Source of the DNA: Saturnia japonica
Taxonomy: Eukaryota > Arthropoda > Insecta > Lepidoptera > Saturniidae
DNA length: 64,000 bases
Direction: 5' to 3'
Assembly: GCA_033032175.1 (NCBI GenBank)
Contig: CM065326.1
Span: 10,806,001 to 10,870,000, forward strand
Of the stretch, positions 1 through 12,144 are shown piece by piece (the stretch's first letter is position 1; each line of letters begins with the position of its first letter). A program made the translations under genes and the position numbers. Below the pieces are notes generated by a model that was not told the origin of the DNA, did no database searches, and was given only the letters and a program-made list of their open reading frames with translations.

Positions 1-3000
1 TATTTATTGATTATTAAACCTTTAAAATAATATTTAAAAAAATTCTAATCTAGATAAAAAACATGCCGCAAATACGCGGTGTGACGTCTTCATTAAAAAA
101 ATAAAAACAAAGATTAAAGATATTATGTGCAAAGTGGAGTTTACTGGAACCAATTTTAGTCATGAAATTTCGTCAGCACATAGGTATACCTAATATTAAA
201 GCCACTATTTCAACACTTAGTGATCATTCTAGAAACACTTAACATCAGATAACACTCAACTGTTTTTATTGTATTTTCAAATTGAATTACGTGACTCCCA
301 GACAAAAAAAAAATTAAATCAATAAACAATTTTTTCTAGATTTGTTTTGTTTTAGGCTTTTTATCAATATACCAATATTATGAAATAAATAAACTTTAAT
401 TTATAAACATAGGTATTGTCAAATCGCGAATTGACTGAGTATCTTTTTTGTTTTGTTTAAATAAATAAACGGAATACATCGCGAGAACTTGAACGAGTTG
501 AAGGGCGGACTATTAATGACAACTGGCAAGTCACGGTTTTTTACAAATATACGCGTCTAATATAGTGTGTTACCTGTTAGTTGTCACCAACAAAAGTAGG
601 TAGTTTCTCATCTCCCGAGCGGATTTCAAGAATGAATGCCAAACGAAGAGACAATTTTATCAAAGCTTTTCACTGTATTATCGCATTAAAGATTTTATAA
701 ATGTTAAAAAAAACATAAAACAAAATATTGTCCCCTGATTTGGCTAAAATAATAAAATGAAGTTGACGCGAATGCATAGAGTTCCGTAGATATTAACGTC
801 GATAATTCGTAAGTATTTGAGCAAATTATAAAGGTAATTGAATAATAATTACCCGATAAACATATTTTATTACTAGCAACATAATAAGTAAAGGACGGAC
901 GATAAGATGATAAGGATGCGAGAAATTATGTCCCAGTATAAACACAACACCTTACTATGACATAACACACAGAACACATGTATGATATTTATGTAAATGT
1001 GACGTACATGTCCTGTGTGTAATGTCAAATTAAGGCCATATGTTTAATGGGGTGTTTAGAATAGGGATTTATAAATAAAGTAAATAAATACCTAGTGTCT
1101 TTCATATACGCAACACAATAGTGAAGTATCTACCTAAGTTAAATCATTAGAATGTACGAAAATAAAACGCAATGAAGATTTTTTAACAATGCGGAACAAC
1201 GAACATTGTGCACATTTTAACTCTTTGTTTTTTTTTTCTGGTATTAAATAGAAATGAAAACGATTTTTATTATCTTTCATTAGCAATCACTCTTTTTTAT
1301 TGTAATGATTATTTTTAAGTAGCAAAATGGATATGGATTTTTTGTTAATCTTTGTCATATATATAATTTATTGAAGTCTACGAAACTCTAAGATTGCATC
1401 AGTTAATACGTATAAGTGCCTTGCGTACAATTTACAAGCTAAAAATAATTTAGTTAGTCAAACGACGGAAGCAAAATTCAAATAAGTTACATAGAAGACA
1501 TTAAAATCAGTTCACGCTTTAGAATTAAGTAGAATTGTTATAAATAGTTGCTAAAAGGTGTTTTCTTATAAGATTTAAAAAAGAGCGTGAGACTCCGTAA
1601 ACGTGACAGAAGTAAAATTTAATTAATAAATTATCTTACCAGGTGTTTTCCTCTTGTTCTTGTTTTGTTGTCTCAGAAGCATTTGCCAGTGTCAAGCCTA
1701 ACTCCATCATCTTTTCTAACATTCAAAGTTAAGTCTAACAAGATGGTGGCTCCTTGTTCCCAGTGAACACGTTACCTTATATTGATATCACATTTATATC
1801 ATACGTGTCATATTTACATAAATCTTACATTTGCGATGTGAGACACACAAGGGAAATCTCTAAAATCATTTAACTTAGTTTTATTTCTTGTTAAAAATTG
1901 TCTTGTTGTTTTGCGGGCAGCGTTTTAATAGTTTTAGGATGTCCATTTTATTATTATGTACTCAATTTTTCAATTTTTATAAGCAAATTTTACAGTTTAG
2001 CAACTATTTACACAATCACACAAGATTACAGCTAGATTACATTAGATTGCTTTGGTCGAAAGCTTTTATAATAGCTTTAGAAAATAGGCGATACAAATAT
2101 GTAACAAATTTACATGGGCGTCGCCACCAGAACCGAATTCAATTTATCGAGTTGTTATATTATTTTCATTTATTGCAGAAAATTCAATTATTTTTATAAT
2201 TTGTTAGATGTTGAATCATTGAGTTTTCAATTTATGACCCCTTCCAAACTTGTGGATCGAGGGGGGGGGGGGGCTATTTCCTTCACTTTTAATATCAACT
2301 TTAAAATATATTTAGGGGTACTTGCTTACTTCATAAGGAATTGAATTTTCCGCCATATTGAATCAATTCGCTGGCTACGTCCTTATAAAATACGTAAATA
2401 AGTGAGTAGTGCATTTTTCTTCTATATAGTGCTTTGAACTATTTATATTATGTATATAATATATGAAAATCGCATTATCATTATCATATTTTAATTTATA
2501 ATTTGTTGTTAAAAAAAAAAAAAATATTCCCTGGTTGTGAAAAAGTACCTGCAAGAAGTTGAAAATGGAATATTTGGGATTTATGGGTAATTTTTTTGGT
2601 ACTTTATTCTGCTTTTTTAAATGTTATGATAGGATATGCAATGTTCATAGCAGAGTTAGCAGATAATAAATTAGAAAACAGATAGATTATATTCTATATT
2701 TCTTCTCTTATAACTCTAAACACAAAATGTAAATGAAGGTTTTTTATGTAATTGTACCTAATTGATAAATAATAGAAAAAAGTTTCACAATAAAATATTT
2801 TTTGTGATAATTATGTGGCTTAAAAACGAATATTTACACTATTTCAATTGAAATGAGAAAGCTATATTTAATTTATAATTTAATAGGTTATGTCGAAACA
2901 TTTTGTGAATTCGGTATTGGTATTTAATTCCGAAGCGGTGCATAATTTACAATAATATTGCCAGCATATAAATTCATATAAATCCATAGGAGTATAAAAT

Positions 3001-4380
3001 ATAAATAGACAAAATAATTGTATAGAAATATTTTAAAGTTCATGTTTTTTTGCCTTAGCCTTAAATTTACCACAATATTACGTCTATACATCAACATCAT
3101 GGATAAGGAATTCATTAAATACAATCATTTTAATATTAATAATGTAATTAATAAGCGTAATAGATCAAAAACATTTGTTTTTTGTTTAATTTTCATCCCA
3201 CTCCATTCTCTTGTGATGCCAACCCAGTGAACAAAAATAAAGGTCCTTTACCTAAATTTGACATCAGCCCCACATCATATGTGTACCATTTATTACCCCT
3301 CCATTCGGTAACACCAACTTGCGCTAATATTTGGTTAAACGTTTATTCTAAAATATGATTCCATTGGTCTTTGAAATACTTTGCCAACTTTAATCAAATT
3401 CAAACAGAAACTACATTCAAAGTCAGGGGCTTTTACTTGAGAAGAAATTATTTTTAACGTCTGTCAGTGCGCGTTGACAACTACACACATTTGGATTGTT
3501 GGTACCAGACTGAAAAGTTCACTACCTTCTGTTAAAATTTGACAGTAAAATGGGAATCAACCTACAATAATTCTCCCTTAAACAACAGTGACAATCGTAT
3601 TAAAATCCGTCCAGCGGATCTAATGATATAAGCGTACATTCAGAGATAGATAATTAGTCTTTTAATAAGGTGATAAATTATAAATATAATAATATAAAGC
3701 AACAATATATTGTATTTCCAACAATTTTTTTTCTTCATATTAATTCGATTATCATCACTTAATTCGTTCTGTCTGTCGTTTTGACAAAATATTATGTAAT
3801 ATTGGTGGGGTTTTGCGTTATATAGTTTGGTTATTGTGCGTAAGGGAAGTGGAGTATAAATATAAACCGGAAGCATACATTCTAAGATGCCATAAAAACT
3901 CTCTAGAAACTTCTAACATGGGAGCCACCATCTTGTTACGATACTGAAATCGTCATAAGACAGAACACTTTATTCACTTGATAATGGCAGTAATGGTCTT
4001 TAAGGACCAGTGGCCAAGTTAGGAAGAAGAATAGTTCTTTGGCCATCGAAGTTACTTTTTAGTAAGTTGTATCCGTAACGTTTCCTGAGAGATGTTGTTA
4101 GGTAAAAATCATAGGCACTTACGGGACTGTAAACCAATTTGGTATTATGAAAGTTCACAACCTCTTTTTATATTATCATAAACTGTAATGAACAAAGAAG
4201 ATCTAAAGTAACACAGAGAATGCGTCACTTTTGAATGTATAATAACTATTACAATTCTTGAAAAGTTGAATAATGCTTTATAAGTTAATAAGGTCAATAA
4301 ATAATAAATAAATTGTTTCACGTAAATTTTCCCAACGCATTTAATACATAACCTATCACCTTATTAAAGCAAAGAAAGGC
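1..4380. other. Intergenic sequence downstream of the NWD-like gene
   Basis: AT-rich. The short ORFs here lack splice context, domains or biased composition. About 60-420 resembles 5950-6320, 26640-27030 and perhaps 43440-43600 (gacgtc near the start, a gatttgttttgttttagg-like stretch near the end), so it is an old interspersed repeat. A run of 13 G lies at 2261-2273. I see no gene. Confidence 0.6.
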
Positions 4381-4387
4381 TTTTAAT
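4340..4387 (-). promoter_or_regulatory. Possible poly(A) signals of the NWD-like gene
   Basis: ATTAAA, the common variant of AATAAA, occurs on the minus strand at 4382-4387 and 4340-4345, about 90-130 bases after the stop codon. No canonical AATAAA is seen this close. Weak evidence on its own in AT-rich DNA. Confidence 0.3.
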
Positions 4388-4472
4388 CCTTTAAATGAAA
4401 TATAAGTAGTTTGACATCTTTTATGAAGCGGCTTCAACTCTTAAAGGCCCAGAAGCTGCATCGCCTTCCGTG

Positions 4473-4711
4473 CTATGATGTCTCAGGCGGCTTCAGATCG
4501 AACACCTTGCCTTCCAAGGTCGTATCTCCGTATGCGTCATCGTCGTATTCACATTCGCGCCCGTTGTCTACAGCCTCCGATGGTGGACCGTAAAGGCTCA
4601 CGCAGAGAAGTTCCTTGTAGTTTTGGAGGGCTAAAGCTAGAACGGACCCACCTAGTAGTAATTCGCACGACGTTATCCTCTCTGGTGGCGTGTAAACGGC
4701 TATCAATTTAC
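4473..4711 (-). CDS. NWD-like gene, exon 21 (last coding exon)
   Basis: Acceptor atctccag, 239 nt, phase 1 in, ends with TAG at 4473-4475. Encodes GKLIAVYTPPERITSCELLL, the last propeller blade (family pattern GKLIA.YT.d..ItSCEL), then an acidic tail with ECEYDDDAYGDTTLEG. The short acidic C-terminus has no further domain. Confidence 0.93.
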
Positions 4712-5111
4712 CTGGAGATAATTTACTTAATTACTAATTTATTTACGAGTTACCTTATTTACGTGATAATTTATTTAATTGTTAATTTATAGACTTACAT
4801 GCTGACTTATTGATTTTATTTTTTATTTAACTGTACGCACGCGACAAGAAAAGCCCTTTCATTAGAAAACACCACCATAATATGGTTTAACTTTAAATCT
4901 GTGGTTTAATCACGATTAGGTATTTCCTTCACCGAAAGCTCGGACTTATTGTAGGATTGAATCTACGTCGATTTCTAACTGAGCCAGGAAAAAAAAGCAA
5001 TACATGAATGTTTTAGGTACTTCTATAAAATAATTTCTAAAGAATCTGCTTTGACATTAATTCTTCGTTGATAAAGCAAAATGGGATATGTCACTTTGAA
5101 CTGATTCTATA

Positions 5112-5133
5112 GGAGAGACAGAGAGAGAGAGAA
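5112..5133. repeat. GA-rich microsatellite
   Basis: Short (GA)n run with one C interruption inside intron 20. A similar but longer run is at 59191-59216, next to RTE-like tail sequence. Confidence 0.8.
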
Positions 5134-5289
5134 ATTTTTTTATCGATTCGCTAGGTGTGTGTCATATATAATTATCAGGGGTGTTGTATAATAATTAGTA
5201 AATTCTAAATAATGATATACAAACTACCTATTTCAATAAATACCAAACTACCTATTTCAATAAATACTTAAAATAACGTCTAAACGTAT

Positions 5290-5480
5290 CCAATTTTCAA
5301 TTGCCGCGCAAACGATAACGCATAGCAAGTGACGTCACACGTGGAGTTAGTACTATAAACACAAAATTTTATGGAAACAACAGGTGTCACTTCAACGCAC
5401 CAATGGTAACGTTAGCTTACACACGAATGACGTCGTGCGCTGTTATTGGTGTTTTGTTTGACATGGGAATAACAGAAAAT
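5290..5480 (+). repeat. Interspersed repeat with CRE-like core (copy 1)
   Basis: This stretch (tgacgtcacacgtgg, aacaacaggtgtcacttcaa, cacacgaatgacgtcg, gctgttattggt) recurs in inverted orientation at 17515-17660. Two diverged copies in introns of the same gene show a mobile repeat, perhaps a non-autonomous DNA element. It holds a perfect TGACGTCA at 5330-5337. Confidence 0.6.
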
Positions 5481-5717
5481 GTTCCATTTTATTAATTAAT
5501 TAAAAAAAAAACAAAGATTTATTATTTTTCAAAAAAAATATATGATTCAATGATGATTATAATATATTACGAAGACTATTTTTCAACTTTTTTTTTGGGA
5601 TTACTGTCCCGTTACCTGTATACCAAAATATTGTTGCAATATCACCGACAATTTGGGTTAAAGTATTTGATTAATTAGGTACGTGGGTAAAAAAGTTCAG
5701 TTCAGTTTTTAATATAC

Positions 5718-5852
5718 CTGCGTGCAAGTCCCAGAGTCTCACGGTGGGGTCCTTGCACGTGTCGTCGGTTGACAGGAGCACTCCACCAGACCTCACCAAC
5801 TTCAGCATCGACGGAGGAGCTACATGCCCCCGTAAAGTCAACCGGCAATTCC
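5718..5852 (-). CDS. NWD-like gene, exon 20 (WD40)
   Basis: Acceptor gtgcag after a run rich in T on the minus strand, donor ACGCAG|GTATAT, 135 nt, phase 1 in and 1 out. Encodes NCRLTLRGHVAPPSMLKLVR and DPTVRLWDLHAG. It contains the RGH and RLWD marks of a canonical WD40 repeat. Confidence 0.93.
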
Positions 5853-5949
5853 CTGCACAACAAAAAAAAAATAGTTCAGTCGTCGACTGAATCGGCCGAC
5901 TCGTCGAATCAATGAAAACTTGTAAAGTCGATTTTAAACACTTTATGTG

Positions 5950-6330
5950 TTGAATATAATACGCGGCATTATGTTCCTGTAACGTCATAAATCAATAAAC
6001 AAAACTAGGGTTAAACGTATTGTGCAAAATTGAGTTTATTAAAAATTCAGTTGTTACATGAAATTTCTTCAGCACCTCTGTATATAATTTTAAAGTCATT
6101 ATTTCTACACATATTAATAATTATAGATTTAATTTTTAAAAGATAACCTAATAAGAATAATAAACACTCAAATATTACATAATCACCTTACCTGAGTTTT
6201 TAAACATATTCTCAACTTGCGATTTTATTGTTATGGAAAGATACTTCAATGAATTAAATTATATTTGGTAATAAACATTTAAATCGTCAATTTTGTGTTT
6301 ACAAATCAAGTTACTATCTTTAGCTAATGA
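5950..6330 (+). repeat. AT-rich interspersed repeat (family shared with 60-420 and 26640-27030)
   Basis: The three stretches share, in order, a short tail after a gacgtc/acgtc motif, a cgt..attgtgcaaaattgagttta-like block, atgaaatttcttcagc-like sequence and aacctaataagaataa. No ORF. Probably a non-autonomous DNA element; ends not defined. Confidence 0.5.
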
Positions 6331-6535
6331 TTGGATTTACAAGGGAATTAAATTCAAAATGTCTTAGGATCGGGCAAAAAATACAAAAATTTAATGATTG
6401 AAACACAAAAAATAATTGACATTTAAAACATATACAGCTAAAAGATGCCAATTTTAATAAATATCCTAACAACTAAATATATTTTTCACTGTAAAATTTA
6501 ATTACTTAACACCGCATAAGTTTTATTTAGGTTAC

Positions 6536-6736
6536 CTGTAATCAAATCCCAGATAAGAATTCTGGTGTCTGATAGACCTGAGACGACGCAGCCCTCCACA
6601 GAGCTGATGGCCAGCGCGACGGTATCACACCCTGGCTTCCACTTCTTGAATAAAGTGCCTGACTGAAGATCATACACTACGATGAAGTTTGGACATGGCT
6701 CGTCCAGTTCTCTACACACGACGCACACGTAAGACC
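6536..6736 (-). CDS. NWD-like gene, exon 19 (WD40)
   Basis: Acceptor ccctcag, donor TTACAG|GTAACC, 201 nt, phase 1 in and 1 out. Encodes FIVVYDLQSGTLFKKWKPGC and VSGLSDTRILIWDLITG, one full blade with a clear IWD. Typical of the C-terminal propeller of NWD proteins. Confidence 0.92.
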
Positions 6737-7646
6737 CTGAGGAGGAAATTAAATAGACACAAGGAAAGTCAAATCAATTATTCTCGTGAGAACTGATTCC
6801 CATATAACCCACACCCCCCAATAATTTGATAGCAAATGGACACCAAGCTTTACCGCAAATTGACCTCAAACTGATGTTATAAATGGATGTCAAATTGACG
6901 TCAATAGTGTTGTAGAGCAACGGTTGCAAATAAATTGAGATGAAATTGGAGGCAGCGATAACCATTTTGTCTTATCGTAAATTAACAAATCTATAGAATA
7001 GGTACTATGTTCTCTGTAGTATAATTCTATTATATTGGTTCGTAGTTTTATTTTTACTTATTGACAATTCATATAGCGTATCAACTGAAGAATGACATTT
7101 ACTTCCCGAATGCAGAAATTCATTAAAATCTGTTGAGAATAATTAAAAAATAATTGTGTGGTTTTTTTCACATTATAGACATTTAACTAAAAATTCACAA
7201 ATGATTAATAGTCATCATCACTACACGGTCAGTTGCTGCGAACTATAGGCGCCGCCATCCCTACTCCGCGGCCGACCGTCACGCGACATGCAACACACAG
7301 ACCAAAAAGTTTGAGACGATCTAATAAAAGTTTCACTTTAAAAAAAATACTTTGCATGTTTTTTTTACAGATTTTCTTTTTATTTTTACAATTGACAGTT
7401 ATTATAGCGTACCTATTACAATTTTTTATCAAAAAAAAAAAAAAAACATTTTTGAGTTAAATCCGGCCATACAGATCTATAGATAAATAGATTTTTCTTT
7501 TTTTGACAGATTTTTTATCACTATGAAATAAATAAAAATACTAAATTTATCATTTAAATAAATAAAAAGTTTTCTCTTAAATTTTTGGAGTCCAATTTGT
7601 ATTGGTCAAAATTATAGTGTTGGTATATCAGAAGACGATAACCTAC
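6737..7646. other. Intron 18: no recognised content
   Basis: Between exons 18 and 19. AT-rich with poly-A/T runs; the open frames near 7230-7460 look like chance. No repeat family that I can match inside the window. Confidence 0.5.
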
Positions 7647-7783
7647 CTTCGTAAGTGATAGCAGCTTTGGACGTAACGAAGTCATGATGCGGTATACGCA
7701 GGTCGTAGAGAAGTTTCCTGGATGTCAGCGACCACACGAGTAAGGGAAACGGCTTCTGAGTCTCATCACCGCACACAAGAACT
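7647..7783 (-). CDS. NWD-like gene, exon 18 (WD40)
   Basis: Acceptor attcacag, donor CGAAG|GTAGGT, 137 nt, phase 2 in and 1 out. Encodes VLVCGDETQKPFPLLVWSLT and SRKLLYDLRIPHHDFVTSKA. LLVWSL is a WD-type strand and the spacing is normal. It continues exon 17 without a gap. Confidence 0.9.
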
Positions 7784-8039
7784 CTGTGAATGAAGACTTT
7801 CCTAATTTTTTTGCGTTTTGCATAATGTTAGATTATTCTCTATGTACTATGATATTTTGTTCCGGTAATCGCAACTATAGTTGCTTACTATTGTCATTTC
7901 AAAATATTAATAGTGCATATGATTTAAGCATACAAAGTGCAGCAAACATGTGTGCAGTTCACACGCGGTAGGGGTGAAACCCTCAGAAAACAAAGATATT
8001 CACATAAACAAGAAGGCTTCATAATACGCGTACACACAC

Positions 8040-8400
8040 TTACAAAGAGACCGAGAGTGTAGCGACATCTCTCGCCACAACTTACGCATCAACGCATCGA
8101 CACAACTACGTAGCGACACATAGCGACATCTATCGAGCCACATAGGACGCATCCTATATTATCCTACATTGCGCTATAGAAATTTACTCTATCGTTGAGT
8201 ATATATACAAGAACCCGACTACAACAGTCGGGGCAGCTGCCCGCCAGACATAGTGCCCGTCTGGCCGGAGGATCCTCCCTTTTCTATGGCGGATGAGGAA
8301 CTTTACTCTCTGTTCCTCACACCTCCGCTAAAGAGAGAAAAGGAAACACAGTTTATAATGTGTTCTCATTCTCTCGCACGTTTATAGATGTGTATATATT
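8040..8400 (+). repeat. LTR-like or promoter-like repeat fragment in intron 17
   Basis: Repeated gtagcgacat motifs, then a TATA-like gagtatatatacaag and a compact GC stretch (acagtcggggcagctgcccgc) with the small inverted repeat gccagac/gtctggc. Layout recalls a retroelement U3/R region, but no matching end pair was found. Tentative. Confidence 0.3.
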
Positions 8401-8564
8401 TAACTCTTTTGAGTGTTGCTATTTCGTATCATCGAGTTTCACATCACAAAACTACTAAAGAAGTTTTCACTTCAAATCTCGTCAGAAACTTAATTCACAC
8501 GAAGTTATGAAATTAATGATATTTCGACTGCACTCGAATATTATTCAATTTAGACCCTAATTTG

Positions 8565-8885
8565 TTTTTTTCGTTAGAGGTTGAACGTTTTGGCAATAAT
8601 CTCACGTGATGTTAATTGATATTGTGGCCCAAGATGCGCTAAGCCTAATGGAAGATTGGCTCTCAAGTGCAGCTGCCGGAACATACCTGTTAGTGTTTGG
8701 AGACAGATTTTTGACTTGAGGATGGCAGCTAGCCAGGCGGGCTTTAGAAAAAGCCCTACCATGATGCCATGATTTCATCACGATGTTTTCCTTCACCGGG
8801 CGCTCAGGCTCATTGCAGGGATTCGAACACACGTCCATCGACGCGGTGCCCGTACACGTTACCAACTTAGCCATAATTGCTTCAG
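8565..8885 (-). repeat. tRNA-derived SINE (family A), copy 1
   Basis: On the minus strand it has a Pol III A box (TGGCTAAGTTGGTAACG) and B box (TGTTCGAATCC), then family body marks GAAGGAAAACATCGTGATG, GGCAGCTGCACTTGAGAGCC and GGGCTTAGCG-like. It is among the longest of at least eight copies in the window. Confidence 0.75.
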
Positions 8886-9069
8886 TTAAGTTAATTTCAG
8901 CCATTCAGTTAAAATACTACCACCAGTTAGTTCAGAAAATATCCCAGTACAAGAAACTCGACATTTTTTACTGTGTAAATAATGTTTACAGTTAATATTA
9001 TTGGTGGAATAGTGGATATATACAGAGAGGGAGTCAATTCAAGACATCAATTTCATCAACTGTTTCAAT

Positions 9070-9146
9070 TACCTAGCGGGACTCGAACCATCGACCACTC
9101 GTACTGTACAGTGCGTAGAAATTTGGTCCTAACACAGCTGCGCCAA
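9070..9146 (-). repeat. tRNA-like SINE head of a different type
   Basis: Minus strand carries TGGCGCAGCTGTGTTAGG (A box) and GGTTCGAGTCC (B box, 9079-9089) about 40 bases apart. Body differs from family A. A functional tRNA is unlikely because no clean cloverleaf is apparent. Confidence 0.45.
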
Positions 9147-9324
9147 TTTCACAACTGACATAGTTTTGAAAATCTTACATTTTATGTACGTGTTTCTTTT
9201 TTTTAGTATAGGTTCGGTCGATCACATTTTTCACCCTTCTCTCTGTGTGTGCGCGTATGTATGGTTTTGCACATGTGTGCTTGTGTTATATTTCTACAGA
9301 TAAAGCTTAATACGTTTTACTCAC

Positions 9325-9397
9325 CTTCCATCACCAGACACTAGTAAGGAATTCAGAAATCTGTCTTCACCAGCTTTGAAAGTAGTAACACAGTCAC
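9325..9397 (-). CDS. NWD-like gene, exon 17 (short, WD40)
   Basis: Acceptor tcctacag, donor GGAAG|GTGAGT, 73 nt, phase 1 in and 2 out. Encodes DCVTTFKAGEDRFLNSLLVS then GDGR, the end of one blade. The other two frames have early stops, and both neighbours agree in phase. Confidence 0.85.
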
Positions 9398-9832
9398 CTG
9401 TAGGATCAAATAAGAAAATTCAAGTGAATCGTACACAATGCATGAAATTAACATTAGCTGTTGTGGATCAGTGGACATACAAATTTACACACATACAAAC
9501 ATACAAGTAAGATGTATGATACAATGATCTTTGCCTTTAAAAGTTAAAATATCTATTGTGTGATTTGTTGGATAATATAGAGTGAATGACGAGTCGATGA
9601 AAATTACGTTATGAACGAGCCAACAATGTGAGTGAACAAGATGATATGAAGGAAAGGGGTAGAAAAGAGGAAGAGAGACGGAGAAAGGGGGTTGAATGAC
9701 GACGATAGAGATGTAGAGACGGGTTTTTTGATTTTTTATTTCAGTTACGCTGTTTAAACCAAGAAGACCATACAAGAATGCAAAGAATATTTTATTCCAC
9801 ACACAATCTCACATACATAAACATATATATAC

Positions 9833-10231
9833 TGTTCGAAAGCGAGGTCTGGCAACACAAGTTTGACTTTTGACTCTGTTCTGTGACACTCTTGCGGTGC
9901 CACTCTGGGGTTGTTGTTGAATTCATGTCAATGCCGGTTTGATTGCGTGCTATAATTTCGATAGTTTTGTTTTTTTTGTTAAAGACGAGAAGTTGGGCCA
10001 CGGGACGAGAGATCCCCATGTAGAAGCCATTCGAACTTGTAATTTTTTCACATTTTAACTGTTTAACGTGAAATTGTGATATGGGACCTTTTAACTTCGC
10101 AACCCGGGCGAAGTACTTGTTTGTATGTATTGGATTTGAGGAGCTGGAGTTGGACATGACTGACATGACTACGACTCTCTCCTTCCTATTCCTTGACATG
10201 ACCTTTATGGCGTCTCCTCTCAACAGGGACG
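9833..10231 (-). CDS. NWD-like gene, exon 16 (Ser/Asn/Lys-rich insert in the propeller)
   Basis: Acceptor atatcag, donor AACA|GTATAT, 399 nt, phase 1 in and 1 out; other nearby GT sites give the wrong phase. Encodes SLLRGDAIKVMSRNRKERVV, later FYMGISRPVAQLLVFNKKNK and a tail with NSTTTPEWHRKSVTEQSQKS. The middle could be a weak WD blade (a DAI-KVM start); the end is polar and low in complexity. The exact donor is the least certain point. Confidence 0.75.
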
Positions 10232-10478
10232 CTGATATAGGAAGTAATCGGTTGTTAAGTTAGTTTAGACCCTGTGAATCGCAGGCACTTTTGTCCATAT
10301 CCCACCGAAAGTTTGGATGACTAGGTCTTCCACTGTTTTTGGTTTTGGATCTGGGATAGAACACATACATAAATTTGAATATCTGTCCATACAATTAATA
10401 CTAAAATCCGTTTGATCCGATACGTCTGATTAAAACTTGTAATGCAATCCATATATGTATATGTAATGACATACTTAC

Positions 10479-10608
10479 CACTTTCTATGTTCATCAGATT
10501 GACGTACATCCGGTTCCTGGACAACGCGACCAAGTGCTTCGGATCATGGAGACCGTAATAAGGCATCTTCTGGTTCATGACTCCTTTAAGAGCAACCACG
10601 AAGGTGCC
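10479..10608 (-). CDS. NWD-like gene, exon 15 (WD40)
   Basis: Acceptor ctctccag, donor AAGTG|GTAAGT, 130 nt. The only open frame is phase 0 and gives GTFVVALKGVMNQKMPYYGL and NRMYVNLMNIESG, one WD40 blade. Placed after CVWDVAK it makes a blade spacing of normal length, so the two exons should join directly; they do so only if one base is missing at the exon 14 end. Confidence 0.85.
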
Positions 10609-11011
10609 CTGGAGAGGCAATTATATGTAAAAAGATGTATTTAGAAAACATATACTTATAGATGTTACAACTTACAATTAATATTAAATAGAAAATCGCA
10701 AAACCTTGAGTTGGTAACTCGAAAAAATAAAGTTTGCACGATTGAAGTGAAAAACTTTTAATTTTTATTTCGGCATTTGAAGTTTTGTCGTTGGTTATTC
10801 GAATATATTTCTACTTTAGTTATAATCAGGGCTATTATAATGGCTGTTCACAAACCTCTATAAGCCGATGCCCAATTAATATGCGATTACTAACATTCCT
10901 TGATTGTAATGTTACAATCGAAAGACTGTCATTTTATTACGTATTTACAACTTACTAGTTAATAGGTTCTGACAGACTTTTTGAGACATGATGACCTATA
11001 AATCAAGTTCT

Positions 11012-11215
11012 GGGATCAGCCGGTATATCCTCCGACTGTGTTGCGTCTACCGTGTACGTGGTAAAAACCAGTCACAGTGACTCTTTTCGTCTGTAGCGAT
11101 TTGGGATCAGCCGGTGTATATTCAGTTATCAAGCCATGTGTACCTCTAACTGGGTCGCGTCCACCGTGTACATGGTAAAAAACCAGTCACGGTGACTCTT
11201 TTGGTACAGTATGAC
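11012..11215 (+). repeat. Two tandem units of a GGGATCAGCCGGT repeat
   Basis: The segment beginning gggatcagccggt at 11012 is repeated at 11103; both units continue with an accgtgtac-tggtaaaa block and cagt-gactctttt. Related single pieces lie at about 19230-19370, 38640-38800 and 49620-49780. Confidence 0.65.
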
Positions 11216-11319
11216 AGCGACGGCCGGTGATAGATTGATGATTTCTCGGTGGCAGCAAGTGTTTTTGGAATGTCGTGAAAGGAAAAAAAAACGAAATGAA
11301 ATTTTGCAGGTTTTAAGCG

Positions 11320-11535
11320 CGATGGCTAATGATGGATATCGCGTCGATTGACGTAGCTTCGAATATTAAACGCAGCCAAGCATTCAGTGACGGAAAACAA
11401 CGTGATGAAACCATATAAATTTTCTAGTGCCAGCCTGGCTAGGTACCTTCATGAAATTAAAGAAAAAAAAGATTGCCAAGCACCTATAGACGAATTTCTG
11501 TAACTTGACTTGAGAGCCAGTCGCCCTAGGTTAGT
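11320..11535 (+). repeat. tRNA-derived SINE (family A), copy 2, worn
   Basis: Contains gatggctaatgatggatatc, cgcgtcgattgacg, gtgatgaaaccata and ttgagagccagtcgcc in family order. Strongly diverged, boxes A and B degraded. Confidence 0.6.
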
Positions 11536-11904
11536 GGTTCCCGACCTTTTTTGGTTAGGGAAATCTTTGATTTTCTTGTTGTTAGCTGGCAACCTTGTGG
11601 GTTCGAGAGAAACAAAACTATGTCAGTGTAAAAATAAACTTTAATTGAAACTATTGTTATATTTGATCACTTGCCTTCGCTACAAATATCCGCGCCCACC
11701 ACATTGCGCCCGCGTTATAAGGAATGAATAATTTCAAACAGATAAAAATTTGTAATTTTGAATCTTCTCCGGACCATATTTTAGGCACCACACCATATTA
11801 CATATGATTGTGAACAATCGCAAAACTAATAAAGTGTATACAAATTATAATATGCGAAATCGGGACCCAGTTGATCCCATAAAATAGTTTTATATCATTT
11901 ATTA

Positions 11905-12144
11905 TTGTTTACTCTTCCCCGGCATGACTTCGAAGATGAAACTTTAGTAATTACTCTGCGCACAGAAATAGAAGGAGAACCTCACCTGATCCAAGTTGTA
12001 GACCCTGAGTTCTCTCCTACACAGTACGACACATTTATATTCGTCTATAGGCACCAAGTTGATCGGATGCGTCACTCCCACCAGTTTCCGTACAAGTTGG
12101 CACCTGGACAAAAGAACAGCGTTTTAGATATTTCATTTCCATAA
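11905..12144 (+). CDS. Unrecognised coding-like ORF in intron 14
   Basis: A plus-strand open frame of about 79 codons ending TAA. The peptide includes VITLRTEIEGEPHLIQVVDP and YDTFIFVYRHQVDRMRHSHQ, with balanced, protein-like composition unlike the low-complexity chance ORFs nearby. There is no ATG at the left end (first codon TTG) and no convincing acceptor. It could be a piece of an old transposable element, a retrocopy, or an exon of a small gene on the opposite strand. I do not recognise it. Confidence 0.35.
   Translation: MFTLPRHDFEDETLVITLRTEIEGEPHLIQVVDPEFSPTQYDTFIFVYRHQVDRMRHSHQFPYKLAPGQKNSVLDISFP

Noticed and set aside
1888..2344. Open frames of 103 and 76 codons downstream of the gene.
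   Set aside because: Biased Phe/Leu/Tyr/Ile composition expected from AT-rich non-coding DNA; no domains or splice context.
9070..9146. Possible tRNA gene on the minus strand.
   Set aside because: A and B boxes are present but no proper acceptor stem or anticodon arm can be drawn with confidence; a SINE head is more likely.
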